Shown here: positions 9,678 through 17,769 of the stretch, piece by piece
How positions within the stretch are numbered: position 1 is the stretch's first letter
How the letters are laid out: each line of letters opens with the position of its first letter
Source: an uncultured Collinsella sp.
GTDB lineage: Bacteria; Actinomycetota; Coriobacteriia; Coriobacteriales; Coriobacteriaceae
Reading direction: 5' to 3'
Assembly: GCA_958427975.1 (NCBI GenBank)
Contig: CAUAEH010000003.1
Location: 1-64,000, forward strand
Length of the DNA: 64,000 nucleotides
The notes under the pieces: generated by a model
What the model saw: only the letters and a program-made list of their open reading frames with translations
Told to the model about the DNA's origin: nothing
Databases searched by the model: none
Position numbers and translations under genes: made by a program

Positions 9678-9715
9678 TTGACGGTTCGTCAATACTATTT
9701 TTGACACAATGTCAA
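9678..9715. promoter_or_regulatory. Two palindromic operators between tetR and oxidoreductase
   Basis: TTGACGGTTCGTCAA (9678-9692) and TTGACACAATGTCAA (9701-9715) are each TTGAC-N5-GTCAA palindromes with centres 23 bp apart. They are also nested in a larger ATTGTTGAC/GTCAACAAT inverted repeat. Position and symmetry fit operators of the adjacent TetR protein. Confidence 0.7.
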
Positions 9716-9808
9716 CAATGGCGGGTGAACGGCATGGGGGCATGCCCGGCCTGCAAAAAAAGAGGGGCGCCGCGGTCCCGCCGGGCTGTGGCAAGAGAAG
9801 GGACAACC

Positions 9809-12586
9809 ATGATTCTCAACGGACCGGGGATTAGCTACACCGAGCCCGATATCGGTTCGGAGTTCGTGCCGCCGCTGCCGGAGCATCCGCGTGAGGCCAT
9901 CGTCAAGCTGTGCGAGCACTGCACCAACCGCCTGCTGCATCGCGACGAGCTGCTGGGCTACGAGTACTGGTCGTTTGCCGAGGCCGCGACCGACGAGCAG
10001 GCCGAAGTGCTCTGCAAGATGAAGATGCGCCGTCCCTACACGCTGCCCGAGATGGTCAAGCTCACCGGCATGCCTGAGGCCCAGATCGAGAAGATGCTCG
10101 ACGACATGAGCTACACGGGTCTGCTCGAGTACAACTGGGAAAATCCCGAGCGCGCCAAGCAGTGGGTGCTGCCCATGCTGGTGCCGGGTTCCGCTGAGTT
10201 CCTCAACATGCGCATGAGCCAGCTCGAGGAGCACCCGGTCTATGCCAAGTTCTTTGAGCAGGCGTCCAAGGGACCGCTGTCCAAGGCCACGCCGATGGTG
10301 CCGCCCGGTGGTGCCGGCATCGGCATGCATGTCATTCCGGTCGAGAAGGCTATCGATGCCGCGAGCACGTCGGTGCCGATCGAGCATATCGAGCATTGGC
10401 TCGACAAATACGATGGCAAATATGCCGCCAGCACCTGCAGCTGCCGCGCGAGCCGTCGCGTGATGGGTGAGGGCTGCGCCGACGACCCCGCCGACTGGTG
10501 CATTGCCGTGGGCGATATGGCCGACTACGTGGTTGAGACCGATCGTGGCCATTACGTGACCCGCGACGAGGTCTACGACATCCTGCGCCAGGCCGAGGAC
10601 AACGGCTTCGTGCATCAGATTACCAACATTGACGGCGAGAACAAGATCTTCGCCATCTGCAACTGCAACGTCAACGTGTGCTATGCCCTGCGCACCTCGC
10701 AGCTGTTCAACACGCCCAACCTGTCGCGCTCGGCCTATGTCGCCAAGGTCGAGAAGGACAAGTGCGTGGCCTGCGGTCGCTGCGTTGAGGTGTGTCCGGC
10801 CGGCGCCGCCAAGCTCGGCCAGAAGCTCTGCAGCAAAAAGGCCGGCGGACAGGTGCCCGAATATCCGCGCCAGGAGCTGCCCGACGCTACCAAGTGGGAC
10901 CACACCAAGTGGTCGCCCAACTACCGCAACGACAACCGCATCGAGACGCATGAGTCCGGCACCGCTCCCTGCAAGACGGCCTGCCCCGCGCACGTTGCCG
11001 TTCAGGGCTATTTGAAGCTCGCGGCTCAGGGTCGCTATGACGAGGCCCTAGCACTCATTAAGTGCGAGAACCCGCTGCCCGCTATCTGCGGCCGTGTGTG
11101 CAACCGCCGCTGCGAGGACGCCTGCACCCGCGGCCGTGTGGACGCCGCCGTGGCCATCGACGAGGTCAAGAAGTTCATCGCCCAGCGCGATCTGGATGCC
11201 GCGACTCGCTATGTCCCACCTGTGGTGACCCCGACGCGCGCTGGCGGCTTCAATCAGAAGATTGCCATTATCGGTGCCGGTCCGGCCGGCCTGTCCTGTG
11301 CCTTCTATCTGGCCGAGAAGGGCTACAAGCCCGTCGTATTCGAGAAGAACGAGCGCCCGGGCGGCATGCTCACCTACGGCATTCCCAGCTTTAAGCTGCA
11401 GAAGGATGTTATCGAGGCCGAGGTCGAGGTCATTCACCTGATGGGTGCTGAGTTCCGCTATGGCGTTGAGGTCGGTCGCGATGTGACGCTCGACGAGCTA
11501 CGCGCGCAGGGCTTTAAGGCCTTTTATGTGGCCATCGGCTGCCAGGGCGGTCGCCTTGCCGGTATTCCGGGCGAGGATGCCGAGGACGTGACCGTAGCCG
11601 TCGACTTTTTGCGCGAGGTCAACAGTGGCAAGATCGACGCGCTGCCCGGCCGCACCATCGTGGTGGGCGGTGGCAACGTGGCTATCGATGTCGCGCGCAA
11701 CACCTGCCGTTTGGGTTCCGAGCACGTTGAGATGTTCTGCCTGGAGAGCGAGGCTCAGATGCCCGCCAGCGAGGAGGAGCGTCGCGAGGCCGTTGAGGAC
11801 GGCGCTCACATCAGCTGCGGCTGGGGCCCCAAGGAGATTCATCTAGACGAGGCCGGTCATGTGTGCGGTATCACCTTCAAGCGCTGCACGCGTGTCTTTG
11901 ACGACGAGGGCCGTTTTGCGCCTGAGTACGACGAGAGCGATCTGCGCCGTGTCGATGCCGACCGTGTCGTCATGTCGATTGGCCAGTCCATTGTGTGGGG
12001 TGACCTGCTGGCTGGCTCCAAGGTGGAGCTCGGCCGCGGCCAGGGTGCCCTTGCCGATCCCCAGACCTACCAGACCGCTGAACCCGACATCTTTGTGGGC
12101 GGCGACGTCTACACCGGCCCCAGCTTTGCCATCGACGCTATCGCCGCCGGCCACGAGGCCGCGGTGTCCATCCATCGCTTTGTGCAGCCGGGCTCCACGC
12201 TCACCATCGGCCGCAATCAGCGCCGCTACACCGCGCTCGACCGCGACGACGTTGTGCTCGAGAGCTACGACAACGCGAGCCGCGAGGTTGCGCATGTGGA
12301 CCGCGAACGCGAGAAGGCTGCGCCGTTTAGCGAGTATGTTGAGACCTTTACCGAGGAGCAGGTGCGCGCCGAGACCGCCCGCTGCCTGGGCTGCGGCGCC
12401 TCGATCGTCGACTCTAACAAGTGCATCGGCTGCGGCCTGTGCACCACCAAGTGCGCGTTCGACGCCATCCATCTAGATCGCGACCGCCCCGAGTGCTCCA
12501 CGATGGTCAAATACGAGCAAAAGCTCCCGAGCCTGGGCAAGTACGCGCTCAAGCGCGCCATCAAGATTAAGTTCGGTCGCAAGTAA
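9809..12586 (+). CDS. Multi-domain Fe-S/FAD NAD(P)-linked oxidoreductase
   Basis: 925 residues from the ATG at 9809 (AGAAGGG just upstream; the frame runs further 5' but through the operators). Order: an N-terminal region with a winged-helix-like stretch (about 70-115) and Cys clusters CSCRAS and CNCNVNVC; a ferredoxin motif CVACGRCVEVCPAG; a GltD-like Fe-S region (CKTACPAHVAVQGY ... CGRVCNRRCEDAC); an FAD site GAGPAGLSCAFYLAEKGY; an NAD(P) site VVGGGNVAIDVARN; and a C-terminal ferredoxin motif CLGCG ... CIGCGLCTTKC. This matches the glutamate-synthase-small-subunit type of electron-transfer flavoprotein, possibly an NAD(P)H-ferredoxin bifurcating or transfer enzyme. The exact partner is not known. 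hypA follows 30 bp downstream. Confidence 0.85.
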   Translation: MILNGPGISYTEPDIGSEFVPPLPEHPREAIVKLCEHCTNRLLHRDELLGYEYWSFAEAATDEQAEVLCKMKMRRPYTLPEMVKLTGMPEAQIEKMLDDMSYTGLLEYNWENPERAKQWVLPMLVPGSAEFLNMRMSQLEEHPVYAKFFEQASKGPLSKATPMVPPGGAGIGMHVIPVEKAIDAASTSVPIEHIEHWLDKYDGKYAASTCSCRASRRVMGEGCADDPADWCIAVGDMADYVVETDRGHYVTRDEVYDILRQAEDNGFVHQITNIDGENKIFAICNCNVNVCYALRTSQLFNTPNLSRSAYVAKVEKDKCVACGRCVEVCPAGAAKLGQKLCSKKAGGQVPEYPRQELPDATKWDHTKWSPNYRNDNRIETHESGTAPCKTACPAHVAVQGYLKLAAQGRYDEALALIKCENPLPAICGRVCNRRCEDACTRGRVDAAVAIDEVKKFIAQRDLDAATRYVPPVVTPTRAGGFNQKIAIIGAGPAGLSCAFYLAEKGYKPVVFEKNERPGGMLTYGIPSFKLQKDVIEAEVEVIHLMGAEFRYGVEVGRDVTLDELRAQGFKAFYVAIGCQGGRLAGIPGEDAEDVTVAVDFLREVNSGKIDALPGRTIVVGGGNVAIDVARNTCRLGSEHVEMFCLESEAQMPASEEERREAVEDGAHISCGWGPKEIHLDEAGHVCGITFKRCTRVFDDEGRFAPEYDESDLRRVDADRVVMSIGQSIVWGDLLAGSKVELGRGQGALADPQTYQTAEPDIFVGGDVYTGPSFAIDAIAAGHEAAVSIHRFVQPGSTLTIGRNQRRYTALDRDDVVLESYDNASREVAHVDREREKAAPFSEYVETFTEEQVRAETARCLGCGASIVDSNKCIGCGLCTTKCAFDAIHLDRDRPECSTMVKYEQKLPSLGKYALKRAIKIKFGRK

Positions 12587-12616
12587 GTAGCCATAACGGG
12601 AACGGCGGAAGAAAAA

Positions 12617-13045
12617 GTGCATGAATTGGGGATCGTTTACCACATCATTCGCGATGTCGAGAATGTAGCGCGCGCTCATGGCGTGCGTCGCGTTTCGAGC
12701 GTAACGTTGCTGTTGGGCGAGGTCTCGGGCGTCGTTCCCGACTTGCTGCTCGACGCTTGGCGCTGGGCAGCAGATAAAAAGCCTATCGCGCAGGGCGCGG
12801 AGCTTGTTGTGGAGCCCGTCGAGGCTGTGACGCATTGCGAGGCATGTGGCCGCGACTACGCGACGGTCGAGCACGGCAAGACCTGTCCCCATTGCGGTAG
12901 CGGTGAGACATACCTGCTGCAGGGCCAAGAGGTCATGATCAAACAGATCGAGACCCCCGAAGAGGATCCGGCAGACGCTGCTCCTGACGGCCTCTCCGAC
13001 GCCCCCGATGCCGTCGACGCCGCCAACCCATTCCACATCGTCTAG
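12617..13045 (+). CDS. hypA: Hydrogenase nickel-insertion protein HypA
   Basis: 142 residues. The start is a GTG at 12617, because the family requires the N-terminal Met-His-Glu nickel site and the sequence reads MHEL from it. The zinc ribbon is present as HCEACGRD ... TCPHCGSG. HypA delivers Ni to the [NiFe]-hydrogenase large subunit with HypB. The last 30 residues are an acidic Asp/Ala/Pro-rich tail beyond the usual 110-115-residue protein. No hydrogenase or other hyp gene is in this window; the gene lies 30 bp behind the Fe-S/FAD oxidoreductase and probably shares its transcript. Confidence 0.9.
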   Translation: MHELGIVYHIIRDVENVARAHGVRRVSSVTLLLGEVSGVVPDLLLDAWRWAADKKPIAQGAELVVEPVEAVTHCEACGRDYATVEHGKTCPHCGSGETYLLQGQEVMIKQIETPEEDPADAAPDGLSDAPDAVDAANPFHIV

Positions 13046-13056
13046 GATCCCCTATA

Positions 13057-13123
13057 AGTTGCGGTGAAATAGTTCCTAAATCCAGCCTTCTGGCTCTTAA
13101 ACAAGAACTATTCCACCGCAACT
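13057..13123. repeat. 67-nt palindromic repeat, copy 2
   Basis: Outer arms AGTTGCGGTGAAATAGTTC and GAACTATTCCACCGCAACT pair with one mismatch; the middle differs from the other copies but the total length is the same 67 nt. It lies 12 bp after the hypA stop. Confidence 0.8.
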
Positions 13124-13374
13124 ATTTTGAGTGGTTTCATAGACCATAAGTCACGAAAACAGTCAAGCCATGTCTGTTTAAACAAAATAGCGGCAGTACA
13201 AGCGCATTCGCGCTTGCCAAAAATCGATATTAATGAACAGCCTGCTTGTATCTGTAAAATGCATGGCTTGATGAGCGACGCCTTGTCGTGTAATGAGTCA
13301 AAAAGCAGTAACGTAATCAACTTGTAACAAACCTAGACGTTTAAACAAATAATCCAACCTTTTGCGGATTTAGC

Positions 13375-13380
13375 TATAAT
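13375..13380 (+). promoter_or_regulatory. -10 box of the PTS operon
   Basis: TATAAT, preceded by TTAGC; the only consensus -10 in this gap. The -35 region is weak, suggesting an activator. Confidence 0.45.
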
Positions 13381-13450
13381 TCCACAAACCAAACAGCTAT
13401 ACTCCTTTCATGTCGTGTAGGAAATACGTAGACAAAAAGGAGGTTATGTG

Positions 13451-14440
13451 ATGGTAAGTATTGTTCTTGCTAGCCACGGGGACTTGGCAGCTGGAATCAA
13501 GCAGACGGGCTCGATGGTCTTTGGCGATCAGCCGTCTGTTGCCGTGGTCTCGCTCGAGCCGAGCATGGGCCCCGACGACTTCCGTGCCAAGGTCGAGGAA
13601 GCAATCGCTTCCTTCGAAGACCAGGAGCAGGTGCTCTTCCTCGTTGATCTGTGGGGCGGCACGCCGTTCAACCAGATCAGCGGGCTCATCGAGGGCCACG
13701 ATTCCTGGGCTATCGTCACCGGTGTCAACCTGCCTATGCTCATCGAGGCATATTCGCAGCGCTTTGACGCAAAGAACACTGCACATGCGATCGCAAAACA
13801 TCTCGTGACTGAGGCTAAGGCTGGCGTGCGCGTCAAGCCCGAGTCTCTGGAGCCCGAGGAGAAGAAGCCGGCTGCGGCCGCCGCTGCTCCTGCAGGCGCC
13901 ATCCCTCCGGGAACGGTCATCGGCGATGGGCACATCAAGATCGCCCACGTCCGTATCGACACCCGTCTGCTTCATGGCCAGGTGGCCACCACGTGGACCA
14001 AGCAGATCAACCCCAACCGCATCATCGTGGTTTCCGACGGCGTTGCTCACGACGAGCTCCGCAAGACCATGATCGAGCAGGCTGCCCCTCCGGGAGTCCA
14101 TGCCAACGTCGTGCCCATCAAGAAGATGGCCGAGGTCGTCAAGGACACGCGCTTTGGTGACACCAAGGCCATGCTGCTCTTCGAGAACCCGCAGGATCTG
14201 CTCAAGGCCATCGAGGCCGGCGTCGACATCAAGGAAGTCAACATCGGTTCCATGGCTCACTCCAAGGGCAAGGTCGTCGTCACCAACGCCGTCGCTATGG
14301 GCGATGATGACGTTAAGACTCTCGAGGCTCTCAAGGCCAAGGGCGTCAAGTTCGAGGTCCGCAAGGTTCCTTCGGATTCCTCCGAGGATCTCGACGCCAT
14401 GTTGAAGAAAGCTAAGGCCGAACTGGCCGCTCAAGCATAG
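13451..14440 (+). CDS. Mannose-family PTS enzyme IIAB
   Basis: 329 residues from the ATG at 13451, 7 nt after AAGGAGG (a GTG one codon earlier is less well placed). It is a natural fusion: an EIIA domain (about 1-120) with phosphorylated His9 in LASHGDLAAG, an Ala/Pro-rich linker (EEKKPAAAAAAPAG), and an EIIB domain beginning IAHVRIDTRLLHGQVATTW whose His receives the phosphate and passes it to sugar. It works with the IIC and IID membrane proteins encoded next. The family takes up mannose, glucose, glucosamine, fructose or sorbose; the IIAB fusion fits the mannose subgroup. Confidence 0.93.
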   Translation: MVSIVLASHGDLAAGIKQTGSMVFGDQPSVAVVSLEPSMGPDDFRAKVEEAIASFEDQEQVLFLVDLWGGTPFNQISGLIEGHDSWAIVTGVNLPMLIEAYSQRFDAKNTAHAIAKHLVTEAKAGVRVKPESLEPEEKKPAAAAAAPAGAIPPGTVIGDGHIKIAHVRIDTRLLHGQVATTWTKQINPNRIIVVSDGVAHDELRKTMIEQAAPPGVHANVVPIKKMAEVVKDTRFGDTKAMLLFENPQDLLKAIEAGVDIKEVNIGSMAHSKGKVVVTNAVAMGDDDVKTLEALKAKGVKFEVRKVPSDSSEDLDAMLKKAKAELAAQA

Positions 14441-14458
14441 TAAAGGAGGGTCCGATAC

Positions 14459-15277
14459 ATGTCTGCAATCACTATTCTGCTTGTTGCGATTGTCGCGTTG
14501 CTTGCCGGTATGGAAGGCATTCTGGATGAGTTCCAGTTCCATCAGCCGCTCGTGGCATGCACGCTTATCGGTCTCGTAACCGGTCACCTTCAGGAGGGCA
14601 TCCTCCTGGGCGGTTCGCTCCAGATGATGGCCCTTGGCTGGGCTAACGTCGGCGCCGCTGTCGCGCCTGACGCCGCTCTGGCCTCGGTCGCTTCTTCGAT
14701 CATCATGGTGCTCGCCCTCAACGGTGGCGCCACCGATTCGGCCAAGGCCGTTACCACCGCTATCGCCGTCGCCGTCCCGCTGTCGGTCGCTGGTCTGTTC
14801 CTGACCATGATCTGCCGTACCATTGCTACCGCTATCGCTCACGCCATGGACGGTTGCGCCGAGAAGGGCGACTTCTCCGGCATCGAGCGCTGGCAGTATG
14901 CTGCCATCCTCATGCAGGGCCTTCGTATCGCCATCCCGGCAGTGCTTCTGTGCGTCATCCCGGCCGAGGCCGTTACCAACGCGCTTAACGCTATGCCCGA
15001 CTGGCTGTCCGGCGGCATGGCTGTCGGCGGCGGCATGGTCGCTTCCGTCGGTTACGCCATGGTCATCAACATGATGGCCACCAAGGAGACCTGGCCGTTC
15101 TTCGTCCTCGGCTTTGTCCTTGCTGCCATCCCTCAGCTCACGCTGATCGCCCTTGGTCTCATCGGCATCTCCCTTGCCCTCATCTACCTTGGCCTTAAGG
15201 ATCTGGCCAAGCAGGGTGGCGGCATGGGCGGTGGCTCCGGCGACCCGCTCGGCGACATTCTGAACGATTACGAGTAG
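14459..15277 (+). CDS. Mannose-family PTS enzyme IIC
   Basis: 272 residues, mainly hydrophobic, with the signature GHLQEGILLGGSLQMMALGWANVGAA of mannose/sorbose IIC. It forms the sugar channel in the membrane together with IID. TAAAGGAGGG precedes the ATG 18 bp after the IIAB stop; the downstream IID gene begins 16 bp after its own stop. The short gaps show a single operon. Confidence 0.93.
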   Translation: MSAITILLVAIVALLAGMEGILDEFQFHQPLVACTLIGLVTGHLQEGILLGGSLQMMALGWANVGAAVAPDAALASVASSIIMVLALNGGATDSAKAVTTAIAVAVPLSVAGLFLTMICRTIATAIAHAMDGCAEKGDFSGIERWQYAAILMQGLRIAIPAVLLCVIPAEAVTNALNAMPDWLSGGMAVGGGMVASVGYAMVINMMATKETWPFFVLGFVLAAIPQLTLIALGLIGISLALIYLGLKDLAKQGGGMGGGSGDPLGDILNDYE

Positions 15278-15293
15278 GAGGGGAGTGATACAT

Positions 15294-16214
15294 ATGGCAG
15301 AGAACAAGATTCAGCTCACCAAGGCTGACCGCAAGAAGGTTTGCTTCCGTCATCAGTTCCTTCAGGGCTCGTGGAACTACGAGCGTATGCAGAACGGCGG
15401 CTGGTGCTTCGCAATGATCCCTGCGATCAAGAAGCTCTACACCAGCAAGGATGACCAGATTGCCGCTCTTAAGCGCCACCTGGAGTTCTATAACACCCAC
15501 CCCTATGTTTCCGCCCCCGTCATTGGCGTTACCCTCGCTCTCGAGGAGGAGCGCGCCAACGGTGCCCCGATTGACGACGTCGCCATTCAGGGCGTCAAGG
15601 TCGGTATGATGGGCCCGCTCGCCGGCGTCGGCGACCCCGTCTTCTGGTTCACCCTTCGCCCGATTCTGGGCGCTCTGGGCGCTTCCCTGGCCATGTCCGG
15701 CAGCATCGTCGGTCCGCTGCTGTTCTTCTTCGCGTGGAACATCATCCGTTACGCTTTCCTGTGGTACACGCAGGAGTTTGGCTACAAGGTCGGCTCCTCC
15801 ATCGCCAAGGACCTCTCCGGTGGTCTGATGGGCAAGGTCACCGAGGGCGCTTCCATCCTGGGTATGTTCATCATCGGCGCCCTGGTCGAGCGCTGGGTGT
15901 CCATTTCCTTCACCCCGATCGTCTCCACGGTCAAGCAGTCTGCTGGCGCCTTTATCGACTGGGCTAGCCTGCCCTCCGGTTCCGAGGGTATCAAGGAAGC
16001 GCTGACGATGTACAACTCCGTCGGTGCTACCGCCCTTGATCAGATGAAGGTCACCACGCTTCAGGCCAACCTCGATCAGCTCATCCCCGGCCTTGCCGCC
16101 GTGTGCCTGACCCTGCTGGTCTGCAAGCTCCTCAAGAAGAAGGTCAGCCCGATCGTCATCATCCTGGCTCTCTTCGCCGTCGGCATCATCGGTCGCTTCT
16201 GCGGCTTCATGTAA
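15294..16214 (+). CDS. Mannose-family PTS enzyme IID
   Basis: 306 residues. ATG at 15294 is chosen because AGGAGGGG ends 9 nt upstream; a GTG at 15285 overlaps that site. The cytosolic N-terminal part carries FLQGSWNYERMQNGGWCFAMIP and the conserved GPLAGVGDPVFWFTLRP segment of IID, and the C-terminus is a pair of hydrophobic helices. With IIC it forms the membrane permease. A terminator-like hairpin follows before the DUF956 gene. Confidence 0.93.
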   Translation: MAENKIQLTKADRKKVCFRHQFLQGSWNYERMQNGGWCFAMIPAIKKLYTSKDDQIAALKRHLEFYNTHPYVSAPVIGVTLALEEERANGAPIDDVAIQGVKVGMMGPLAGVGDPVFWFTLRPILGALGASLAMSGSIVGPLLFFFAWNIIRYAFLWYTQEFGYKVGSSIAKDLSGGLMGKVTEGASILGMFIIGALVERWVSISFTPIVSTVKQSAGAFIDWASLPSGSEGIKEALTMYNSVGATALDQMKVTTLQANLDQLIPGLAAVCLTLLVCKLLKKKVSPIVIILALFAVGIIGRFCGFM

Positions 16215-16270
16215 GCACGCTTCGGCTTAAGACCGAGAATTGCTAGGCAAGGGCTTTTGAGCCATTGAAA

Positions 16271-16315
16271 CGGACCGCACCCGGTGGGTACACTGGATGC
16301 GGTCCGATTGTTTTA
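16271..16315 (+). terminator. Partial terminator between IID and DUF956 genes
   Basis: CGGACCGCA (16271-16279) pairs with TGCGGTCCG (16298-16306), followed by ATTGTTTTATTT. It can end the PTS transcript and lower expression of the gene behind it. Confidence 0.7.
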
Positions 16316-16334
16316 TTTGGAGGGCGAGGCGCGC

Positions 16335-16733
16335 ATGGCGCAATCTCAGAACAGCACGGTCGATCTGGCAACGCCGGCAACCTGCCTGATGGGGCTTACC
16401 AGCCACGGTAACGTGATGGTGGGCAATAAGGCGTTCGAGTATTACAACGAGCGCAATCCCGAGGATTATATTCAAATCCCGTGGGACGAGGTCGACTATA
16501 TTGCCGCCGAGGTTTTACGCGGCACCAAGAAGATCACGCGTTTTGCCATCTTCACCAAGGACAACGGTCACTTTACGTTTTCGACGCGCGACGACAAAGA
16601 GACGCTTCGTGCTGTCCGCAAGTACGTCGACGAGGATAAGCTTGTGCGTTCGCCCGACTTTATCGATGTGACGGCCAAGGGCGCCAAGAGCATCCCCTCC
16701 GTTATCAAAAACCTCTTCCACAAAGGTAACTAG
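16335..16733 (+). CDS. DUF956 protein of mannose PTS operons
   Basis: 132 residues from the ATG at 16335, with GGAGGGCGAGG in front. The sequence (QIPWDEVDYIAAEVLRG, FAIFTKDNGHFTFSTRD) matches DUF956, which is repeatedly found next to man-type PTS operons (ManO in lactic acid bacteria) and is thought to modulate them. It is a soluble, single-domain protein. It comes after a leaky-looking terminator and before the third 67-nt palindrome. Confidence 0.88.
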   Translation: MAQSQNSTVDLATPATCLMGLTSHGNVMVGNKAFEYYNERNPEDYIQIPWDEVDYIAAEVLRGTKKITRFAIFTKDNGHFTFSTRDDKETLRAVRKYVDEDKLVRSPDFIDVTAKGAKSIPSVIKNLFHKGN

Positions 16734-16742
16734 CTCCTCATA

Positions 16743-16809
16743 AGTTGCGGTGAAATAGTTCCTAAATACGGCTTTAGATGCTTCAGACAGGAACTATTCC
16801 ACCGCAACT
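16743..16809. repeat. 67-nt palindromic repeat, copy 3
   Basis: Same outer arms as the copy at 13057-13123 and the same length; different centre. It starts 9 bp after the DUF956 stop and ends 60 bp before the tRNA gene. Confidence 0.8.
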
Positions 16810-16852
16810 TCGAAGTCTAGTCATGCGACGTATTGCGATGCAGTAAATCTGC

Positions 16853-16858
16853 TACACT
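16853..16858 (+). promoter_or_regulatory. -10 box of the tRNA-Arg promoter
   Basis: TACACT lies about 11 bp before the mature tRNA 5' end; no clear -35 box. Confidence 0.4.
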
Positions 16859-16868
16859 AGTACAATAT

Positions 16869-16944
16869 GCCTCCGTAGCTCAGGGGATAGAGCACCGCTC
16901 TCCTAAAGCGGGTGTCGACGGTTCGAATCCGCCCGGGGGCACCA
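16869..16944 (+). tRNA. tRNA-Arg (anticodon CCT)
   Basis: 76 nt with encoded CCA. Acceptor GCCTCCG/CGGGGGC (one T-G pair), D-arm GCTC/GAGC, anticodon stem CCGCT/AGCGG with loop CTCCTAA, variable loop of 5 nt, T-loop TTCGAAT. One mismatch in the T stem. From the anticodon loop onward it is duplicated at 31046-31093, which marks it as the integration target of the mobile element; the tRNA stays intact on the left side. Confidence 0.95.
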
Positions 16945-16946
16945 GG
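16899..16946 (+). repeat. attL: 48-bp attachment-site core inside tRNA-Arg
   Basis: Identical over 48 bp to 31046-31093: from the anticodon loop through CCA plus GG. Flanks differ on both sides, so these are exact boundaries of the duplicated core. Confidence 0.9.
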
Positions 16947-17396
16947 AAAATCGCAGGTCAGGAGTTATTTTTGCTTCTGACCTGTTCTGGTTTTGGGACT
17001 AAGAACCGCTTTCGTTTGTAAATCTGGTAAGTAAATATTATGACTTCCCGAGTTTTCCACTGAAAACAGGAAATCACCATTTTGGGGATAAAAGTTTTCA
17101 ACAGCTGTTGGTCGGTTCCATTTTGGTGATGTGCTTCCCTCTTTTGGGTAAATAATTTCACCATTTTGATGATTCGGTAGCTTTGAATTATTTGATAAAA
17201 AGCCTGCTCAGAAGCTTGTGTAATACCCAGTTTGGTGAAACCAATTAATAGAGAAATAGATTATAAAGATATAAAGAAATAGGGACGGCGATGCCGTCCC
17301 CTTCGCTCGCGGAGCTCGCTGCGCGGCCACGTACCGTGTCCTTGCCGCCGGCTACGCCGCCGATTTATTCGCTCACTTCGTTCGCTGATTGATGGA
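16945..17396. other. Left end of the mobile element, no gene
   Basis: 452 bp. It begins with a hairpin (CAGGTCAG 16954-16961 / CTGACCTG 16977-16984, then TTCTGGTTTT) that can serve as a new terminator for the interrupted tRNA. AT-rich sequence follows. At about 17281-17301 GGGACGGC/GCCGTCCC forms a hairpin with an A/T run suited to ending the minus-strand XRE gene, then a GC-rich stretch. Confidence 0.55.
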
Positions 17397-17645
17397 CTAA
17401 TCCGATTTATCGGATACACCAGTCATAAGTGCAGCAATTGATATGTTGAATCCATTGGCAATTTTAGAGAGGTTAGAAAGACTGACATTTCTTCGCCCGA
17501 CCTCTATCGAGGCGTAGTAAGACCTGTCCATGTCAATGCGGTTCGCAAATTGCTCTTGTGAGTAACCAGACTCTGATCTGAGTTCTTTGCAGCGTAGACC
17601 AAAGGATTGTTGTAGCGGCGAGATATCCATGACAAAAAGAGTCAT
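17397..17645 (-). CDS. XRE-family repressor-like regulator
   Basis: 82 residues, a stand-alone helix-turn-helix of the Cro/C1 type (LRCKELRSESGYSQEQFANRIDMDRSYYASIEVGRRNVSLSNLSKIANGFNIS). No ribosome site precedes the ATG at 17645, but a promoter predicted at 17655-17683 would start RNA about 3 nt before it, so the mRNA may be leaderless; an alternative ATG is at 17630. It sits divergently to the CAP surface protein, and its promoter lies within an inverted repeat that is probably its own operator. Confidence 0.82.
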   Translation of the reverse strand: MTLFVMDISPLQQSFGLRCKELRSESGYSQEQFANRIDMDRSYYASIEVGRRNVSLSNLSKIANGFNISIAALMTGVSDKSD

Positions 17646-17646
17646 G

Positions 17647-17685
17647 GATTGTTGTATTTATGCCAACGGACTATATACAACAATC
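17647..17685. promoter_or_regulatory. Face-to-face promoters inside a perfect inverted repeat
   Basis: GATTGTTGTAT (17647-17657) and ATACAACAATC (17675-17685) are perfectly complementary. Plus strand: TTGTTG (17649-17654), 17-bp spacer, TATATA (17672-17677). Minus strand: TTGTTG (17683-17678), 17-bp spacer, TAAATA (17660-17655). The two promoters overlap completely and would be covered by the same dimeric repressor. Confidence 0.65.
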
Positions 17686-17769
17686 CCAGTTAAGGCGCAT
17701 AATTATCTCTATTGGAAAGCACTCTGATGCCCAGTCGGATAGGGCACGGAAAAGGAATGGAACAGCACA

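Larger units (their letters stand above)
13046..13450. other. Intergenic region before the PTS operon
   Basis: 405 bp without a supported gene. It starts with the second 67-nt palindrome, continues as AT-rich sequence, and contains a perfect TATAAT at 13375-13380, about 70 bp before the PTS start, without a clear -35 box. Confidence 0.6.

Noticed and set aside
13127..13327. A 66-codon plus-strand frame in the gap before the PTS operon
   Set aside because: Starts inside the edge of a palindrome with no ribosome site and looks like random AT-rich coding.
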